From JBECKQ01 sp040235375 (GTDB lineage: Bacteria > Planctomycetota > Phycisphaerae > UBA1845), in assembly GCA_040235375.1 (NCBI GenBank), contig JBECKQ010000034.1:1-8776 (forward strand): a stretch of 8,776 nucleotides of DNA, read 5' to 3'. The notes under the pieces were generated by a model. The model was not told the origin of the DNA, searched no databases, and saw only the letters and a list, made by a program, of their open reading frames with translations. The translations under genes and the position numbers were made by a program. Of this stretch, positions 5,644 to 8,776 are shown piece by piece. Position 1 is the stretch's first letter. Every line of letters starts with the position of its first letter.

Positions 5644-6153
5644 GAGTTTGCGTCCGTTACGTCGGATTCCTCGCGCCCGGTTGAACTGGGCTCCGCGCCA
5701 AGTTGATTCGGCCGCTCCCCTCGGCCGGCTCGGCTTCCAGTTGCGGTGGTCCTGGCCCTCGCCCCCTGTTGACCTGGCCGCTCGTGCCGGTTGGGTCGGC
5801 CACGCGTGGCGGCGGCACGCGGCTTACGTCCCGGTAGCACCCAGGTCACGTACGGGCGGTATGCGAGTCGCGCCCGGGTGGTACTGGCATCGCGTAGGGC
5901 AGGTACGCGGACCGTGTACCCGCCCTACTCTGGCCGTGCGCCCACGGGCGCAGAGGTCGTGTACCCGTGGGCGCAGCCGCCATGTGCCCCCCACGGGCGC
6001 GTCCTGCGTCTCCCGTCCCGCGATTCTGGCCCCCCGGGGCCGCGCCAGCCCGCGTGGGGCCGGCGTCCCTGCTGCCTACGCCCGCCGCCCGCCGCCCACC
6101 TCTCAAACCGTCCCAGGAAGGAGACGTTTTCGCTGCCCTGCTCAGCCTGGCGC
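5644..6153. other. GC-rich 510-base gap without a gene, rich in inverted repeats
   Basis: The gap lies between the propeller gene and the 130-residue gene. Open frames exist on both strands but their translations are Arg/Pro/Gly/Ala rich and are shadows of GC-rich DNA. The main content is a series of hairpins (separate entry). A short tandem of GCCGCCC-like units occurs around 6076-6098. I see no T-run terminator and no clear promoter. Confidence 0.5.
5799..6041. repeat. Series of five GC-rich hairpins, candidate structured RNA
   Basis: In order: a perfect 12-bp palindrome at 5799-5810 (GCCACGCGTGGC); 5831-5845 with 5873-5887 (12 of 15 Watson-Crick, one wobble); 5894-5906 with 5916-5928 (12 of 13, nine-base loop); 5937-5948 with 5964-5975 (12 of 12, 15-base loop); and 6028-6041 (six pairs, two-base loop). 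Words recur: CCCACGGGCGC occurs at 5941-5951 and again at 5990-6000, and CGTGTACCCG at 5913-5922 and 5958-5967, 45 bases apart. The middle arm 5964-5974 can therefore pair with either copy of CCCACGGGCGC. No known RNA family is recognised, and strand is undecided. Confidence 0.55.
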
Positions 6154-7107
6154 CTAGCCGGTTCGACGCCTCCTGTTGACAACGGCGATCGCCCCAACCG
6201 CCAGCAGCAGCAGGGCCGACGGCTCGGGCGTGAGCGCCAGACCATGCTCGCGGCCGGCCGCGACACTGATGAAGCCGCCACCCGACGGAACGTCGATCTG
6301 GCCCATGCTGTCGTCGCCCCAGCCGACGAGCGAGCCATCCGCTCGCAACGCCAGGCTGTGACACTCGCCGGCATCCAGGGCGATGAAGTCGCTGCCGCTC
6401 GGCACGTCGAGCTGGCCGTCGTCGTTCCATCCCCATGCGGCGATGGAGCCGTCGGTCCGCAGGGCGAGGCTGTGATAGAAACCGCACGCGATGGCGATGA
6501 AGTCATTACCGGCGGGGACGGCGGTCTGGCCGTGGTTGTTGAGGCCCCAGGCAATGAGCGAGCCGTCGTCCCGGAGTGCCAGGCTATGCCCGAAGCCTGC
6601 GGCGATCGCCAGGAAGTCGTTGCCCGTCGGCACGTTGCTGGTTTGTCCGTAGATGTTCCATCCCCAGCCGACGAGTGAGCCATCCTCCTTTAGTGCCAGG
6701 CTGTGACGCCCGCCACCGACGACGGCAACGAAGTCGTTGCCGGCGGGCACGTCGATCTGCCCCTGACCGTCATAGCCCCAACCCACCAGCGAGCCGTTGT
6801 CGCGCAAGGCCAGACTGTGCAGGTAGCCGCCAGAGACGGCGACGAAGTCGTTGCCGGCGGGCACGTCGGTCTGTCCTTGGGCGTTGTTGCCCCAGGCAGC
6901 CAGCGATCCATCAGACCGCAAAGCGAGGCTGTGCAGCTCGCCGCCGGCGATGGATATGAAATCATCGCCGGCGGGGACGTCGATCTGGCCGTTGGCGTTC
7001 GCGCCCCAGCCTAGCAGAATGCCGGCCGCGGACACGCCGGGCGACGTCCAAGCCAAGCCCACCCACATTGCCACGACTGACAGACTTAACAGCCTTGTGC
7101 GTCTCAT
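6154..7107 (-). CDS. Exported RCC1-repeat propeller protein with PEP-CTERM sorting signal
   Basis: The protein has 317 residues, with ATG at 7105-7107, TAG at 6154-6156 and a strong ribosome binding site at 7116-7121. Residues 1-28 are a signal peptide (MRRTR, hydrophobic core, cleavage near VSA-A). Residues 34-292 are seven RCC1-type repeats of 38 residues (one of 39, with an extra residue in repeat 4), each of the form WGxNxxGQxxVPxGxDFxxxxxGxxHSLALxxDGSLxx. Seven is the number of blades of an RCC1 propeller. The last repeat is shorter because it merges with the tail. The tail TPEPSALLL, a hydrophobic helix and NRRRR is a typical PEP-CTERM signal, recognised by exosortase in bacteria that make exopolysaccharide. 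The protein is probably surface-attached or released, and its ligand is unknown. It stands alone, with large gaps on both sides. Confidence 0.93.
   Translation of the reverse strand: MRRTRLLSLSVVAMWVGLAWTSPGVSAAGILLGWGANANGQIDVPAGDDFISIAGGELHSLALRSDGSLAAWGNNAQGQTDVPAGNDFVAVSGGYLHSLALRDNGSLVGWGYDGQGQIDVPAGNDFVAVVGGGRHSLALKEDGSLVGWGWNIYGQTSNVPTGNDFLAIAAGFGHSLALRDDGSLIAWGLNNHGQTAVPAGNDFIAIACGFYHSLALRTDGSIAAWGWNDDGQLDVPSGSDFIALDAGECHSLALRADGSLVGWGDDSMGQIDVPSGGGFISVAAGREHGLALTPEPSALLLLAVGAIAVVNRRRRTG
6232..7008 (-). repeat. Seven tandem 114-base repeats inside the propeller gene
   Basis: The coding sequence is a head-to-tail array of 114-base units (one of 117) encoding the RCC1 blades. The block encoding VPAGNDF (forward strand near GAAGTCGTTGCCGGCGG) is nearly identical in units 2, 3 and 5, suggesting recent duplication or gene conversion within the array, while the other positions of the unit vary more. 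Confidence 0.85.
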
Positions 7108-7115
7108 GTGTTGTT

Positions 7116-7121
7116 CCTCCC
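7116..7121 (-). promoter_or_regulatory. Ribosome binding site of the propeller gene
   Basis: On the minus strand the sequence is GGGAGG, eight bases before the ATG at 7107. It confirms that start and the full signal peptide. Confidence 0.8.
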
Positions 7122-7337
7122 AAACGATGTGGCGAGTAAGAAAGGAGCGCCGTCGACGACCTTAGACCTGTACGAAGACGGAGCTGATTTCTTAATAGGA
7201 AAAAAGTGCTGTCCCAGACCGCGCTAAGGATGACAGTCAATGACGTTGAATAGCGAATCTGAGGAGCTACTCAGTACATGGGCCAGGTGAGAGTAGTAGG
7301 TTTGGGGAGTGTAGATAGGTTGCGACCTGTCGAAAGT

Positions 7338-7377
7338 GCCCATCGAAACGCGATGCGTCTGGCGCATGCGAATGGGC
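7338..7377. repeat. Compound hairpin downstream of the kinase gene
   Basis: GCCCAT 7338-7343 pairs with ATGGGC 7372-7377; CGC 7349-7351 with GCG 7368-7370; ATGCG 7353-7357 with CGCAT 7363-7367, leaving a TCTGG loop. There is one bulged G (7352) and one small asymmetric internal loop. It lies 125 bases beyond the kinase stop codon and could stabilise or process the 3' end of that mRNA. Confidence 0.5.
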
Positions 7378-7502
7378 GACTCGTGCACGCATGGCCTCTT
7401 GCAAATGGTCCTGCTGGCGGTGGCCACCGGATCAAGACCTTCGCTCGAACCTGCAGCGTGCCGTCGCCGCTGGCTTGCGGGCCAGGCGGTGTGCGAGAGG
7501 GG

Positions 7503-8624
7503 TCAATCGTTGCGAGCATGGCCGGAGGAACGGTCACGCCCGCGTGCGGGCAGCGGGAGACGAACGCTGAATCGGGCCCCGCGACCACTCCTGTTTGCGG
7601 CCCGAAGGTCGCCGCCATGCGCTTCGACGATCGACTGGCAGATCGCCAGGCCCAAGCCCATGCCCTCGCGCTTGGTGGTGAAGAACGGCCGGAATATCTG
7701 ACCATCAACGCCCGCGGGCAGACCGGGACCGTTGTCGGAAACGTCAATTTGAATGGTGTTTTTCTGCTTCAGAGACGTACGTATGGTGACCCTTCGATCG
7801 TCGTGCTCCAACTCGGCCAGGGCCTCAATGGCATTGCGGATGAGGTTGACGACAAGCTGGTGGATCTGCGCGGGATCGCAGACAAGGGCCGGCAAGCCCG
7901 GAGCGAGCTTTACCCCCACGTTCACGCGGCCGGCGTATACGTCGACCGCCAGCGACTGAACCACCTCCTGGACAAGGTCGTTAACCGCAACAGGGGAATG
8001 ACGGCTGGGCTTGGCGAAGCTTCGCGTTTGTCGGATGAGCTCGGCGGCGCGGCGGGCCTGAGCGACCAAGCCCTCGATCGCCCCACCGAGCTCGTGCGGC
8101 CGCACGGCTCTCGCCCGCAGCAACCGCTGGCACGCTGCGGCATAGCTCAGCACGGCCCCCAGCGGCTGCGTGAGCTCGTGGATCAGCCGGGCCGTCATCT
8201 GGCCGACGGTGCTCAGGCGATCACGGTGGGCCAGTTCCGCTCGATGCCGGTCGGCCTGCTGCTCGAGAAGGGCCTTGAGAAGGCTCTCGCGCGTAATCAC
8301 GCCGGTGATGCCGTCGTCGGCGGCGCCCACGAGCACGGCGTCATCGCTCGTTCTGCGCATGAGCCGATCGACTTCGTCCAGCGGAGTGCTTTCGTCCACC
8401 GTCGGCAGGCGCTGGCCGGCAACGAGACATTCGCCAGCCTGCTCGGATGAGTTCCGCAGCACGTCGACCAGCGTAACCAGCCCGCAAAGTCGCCCATTGG
8501 CACGAACAGCCACGTGGCTGATTCTTCGGCCACCGGTTCCCGCCGGCAGCTCGCAGCAACGCGACGAACGCTCGGCCCAAACGACGGCGTCGCTGCACGC
8601 ATCGGATGCGAATAAGTCGTCCAT
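7503..8624 (-). CDS. Soluble sensor histidine kinase with an N-terminal CBS pair
   Basis: The protein has 373 residues, with ATG at 8622-8624 and TGA at 7503-7505. An in-frame stop at 8700-8702 and the absence of ATG, GTG or TTG in between fix this start; no Shine-Dalgarno sequence is seen. Residues about 2-57 and 63-121 form two CBS-like units (HVAVRANGRLCGLVTLVDVL; then AVLVGAADDGITGVITRESLL), which usually bind adenosine nucleotides. Residues 131-205 are the HisKA dimerisation domain with the phospho-acceptor His149 in IHELTQPLGAV, the HExxQPL form of FixL/DctB-type kinases. The ATPase domain is complete: N box VNLIRNAIEAL (N260, N264), G1 box DNGPGLP (297-303), F box FRPFFTTK (311-318), G2 box GMGLGLAI (321-328). 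No membrane helix or signal peptide is present, so it is cytosolic and probably senses energy state or a nucleotide. The partner, likely an NtrC-type regulator, is not in the window. Confidence 0.94.
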   Translation of the reverse strand: MDDLFASDACSDAVVWAERSSRCCELPAGTGGRRISHVAVRANGRLCGLVTLVDVLRNSSEQAGECLVAGQRLPTVDESTPLDEVDRLMRRTSDDAVLVGAADDGITGVITRESLLKALLEQQADRHRAELAHRDRLSTVGQMTARLIHELTQPLGAVLSYAAACQRLLRARAVRPHELGGAIEGLVAQARRAAELIRQTRSFAKPSRHSPVAVNDLVQEVVQSLAVDVYAGRVNVGVKLAPGLPALVCDPAQIHQLVVNLIRNAIEALAELEHDDRRVTIRTSLKQKNTIQIDVSDNGPGLPAGVDGQIFRPFFTTKREGMGLGLAICQSIVEAHGGDLRAANRSGRGARFSVRLPLPARGRDRSSGHARND

Positions 8625-8776
8625 GGTGGCTCGGCGCCCGTGCGGTCGCCCGGATATGCAAACCAGCGTGCTGCGTGCTTCCCTCCGCCTCGCACGACAT
8701 CAGAGGTCGCTCGCTGCCCTCCTCGCGGCTGGGCGCGATGAACGCTTCCCCCGGAGGACCGTCTTCCCCTATGAGC

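Larger units (their letters stand above)
7108..7502. other. 395-base gap holding the propeller gene leader and two hairpins
   Basis: The part nearest the propeller gene (about 7180-7270) is visibly more AT-rich than its surroundings and should contain the promoter, but I find no convincing pair: TTGACT on the minus strand (7235-7240) has no good -10 at the right spacing, and TATTAA (7192-7197) has no good -35. Further right are hairpins 7314-7331 (seven pairs, TGCG loop, one T-G wobble in the plus-strand reading) and 7338-7377 (14 pairs in three segments), and a perfect 12-bp palindrome CGGTGGCCACCG at 7418-7429. None is followed by a T run in the kinase direction, so no terminator is called. 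Confidence 0.4.

Noticed and set aside
5791..6678. Plus-strand 295-residue open frame
   Set aside because: It is antisense to the propeller gene; its repeated pattern is the shadow of the RCC1 repeats.
7205..7222. Sigma-54-like promoter (CTGGGAC then TTTTTT on the minus strand)
   Set aside because: The -24 GG is present but the -12 GC is absent, so the consensus is not met.
7278..8450. Plus-strand 390-residue open frame
   Set aside because: It is antisense to the complete histidine kinase, whose motifs are unambiguous.
8625..8776. Possible 3' end of another minus-strand gene at the right edge
   Set aside because: One frame reads plausibly (EDGPPGEAFIAPSREEG) but stays open deep into the kinase gene in the wrong frame, so no gene can be supported.

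Overview
The window most likely comes from a GC-rich planctomycete (Planctomycetota; a Phycisphaerae-like lineage fits best). The right two thirds carries marks typical of that phylum: a prepilin-type N-terminal cleavage protein with an H/DG C-terminal motif, a PEP-CTERM protein built from RCC1-type repeats, a small cytosolic protein of a family abundant in planctomycetes, and a degraded planctomycete-style dockerin/EF-hand motif. This is a reading of motifs, not a database match.

Layout. From 2 to 3109 there is a plus-strand cassette of three genes: the 3' part of an unidentified gene (2-1006), a gene that overlaps its stop codon and encodes a predicted PD-(D/E)XK nuclease with a winged helix inserted in the fold (1006-1689), and, after a 166-base gap, a gene for a protein with two CxxC-pair zinc ribbons and a C-terminal Vsr/MutH-like nuclease domain (1856-3109). 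I know no named system with this composition. It looks like an accessory module, possibly concerned with defence or with foreign DNA, and is the best candidate here for something undescribed. From 3110 to 3617 there is no intact gene. This stretch holds a long imperfect palindrome (3295-3366) and a dockerin-like fragment broken by a stop codon, and it looks like decayed DNA at the edge of the cassette.

From 3618 to 8624 all genes are on the minus strand. Read in their own direction they are: a soluble CBS-domain sensor histidine kinase (8624-7503); a seven-repeat RCC1 propeller protein with a PEP-CTERM tail (7107-6154); a 130-residue membrane-anchored protein with a CxxC zinc-ribbon-like tail (5643-5251); a prepilin-like protein (5113-4043); and a 99-residue protein (3917-3618) with a strong ribosome binding site. 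The gaps between them are unusually rich in inverted repeats. The most striking is 5799-6041, with five GC-rich hairpins in a row. The 5251/5113 gap has a phased series of G tracts on the coding strand, and the leader of the 99-residue gene has two mutually exclusive stems.

The 130-residue protein and the prepilin-like protein probably act together at the cell envelope. The propeller protein is predicted to be exported and sorted by the exosortase system. The kinase is soluble and its partner regulator is not in the window. No tRNA, rRNA, CRISPR array or transposase was found.
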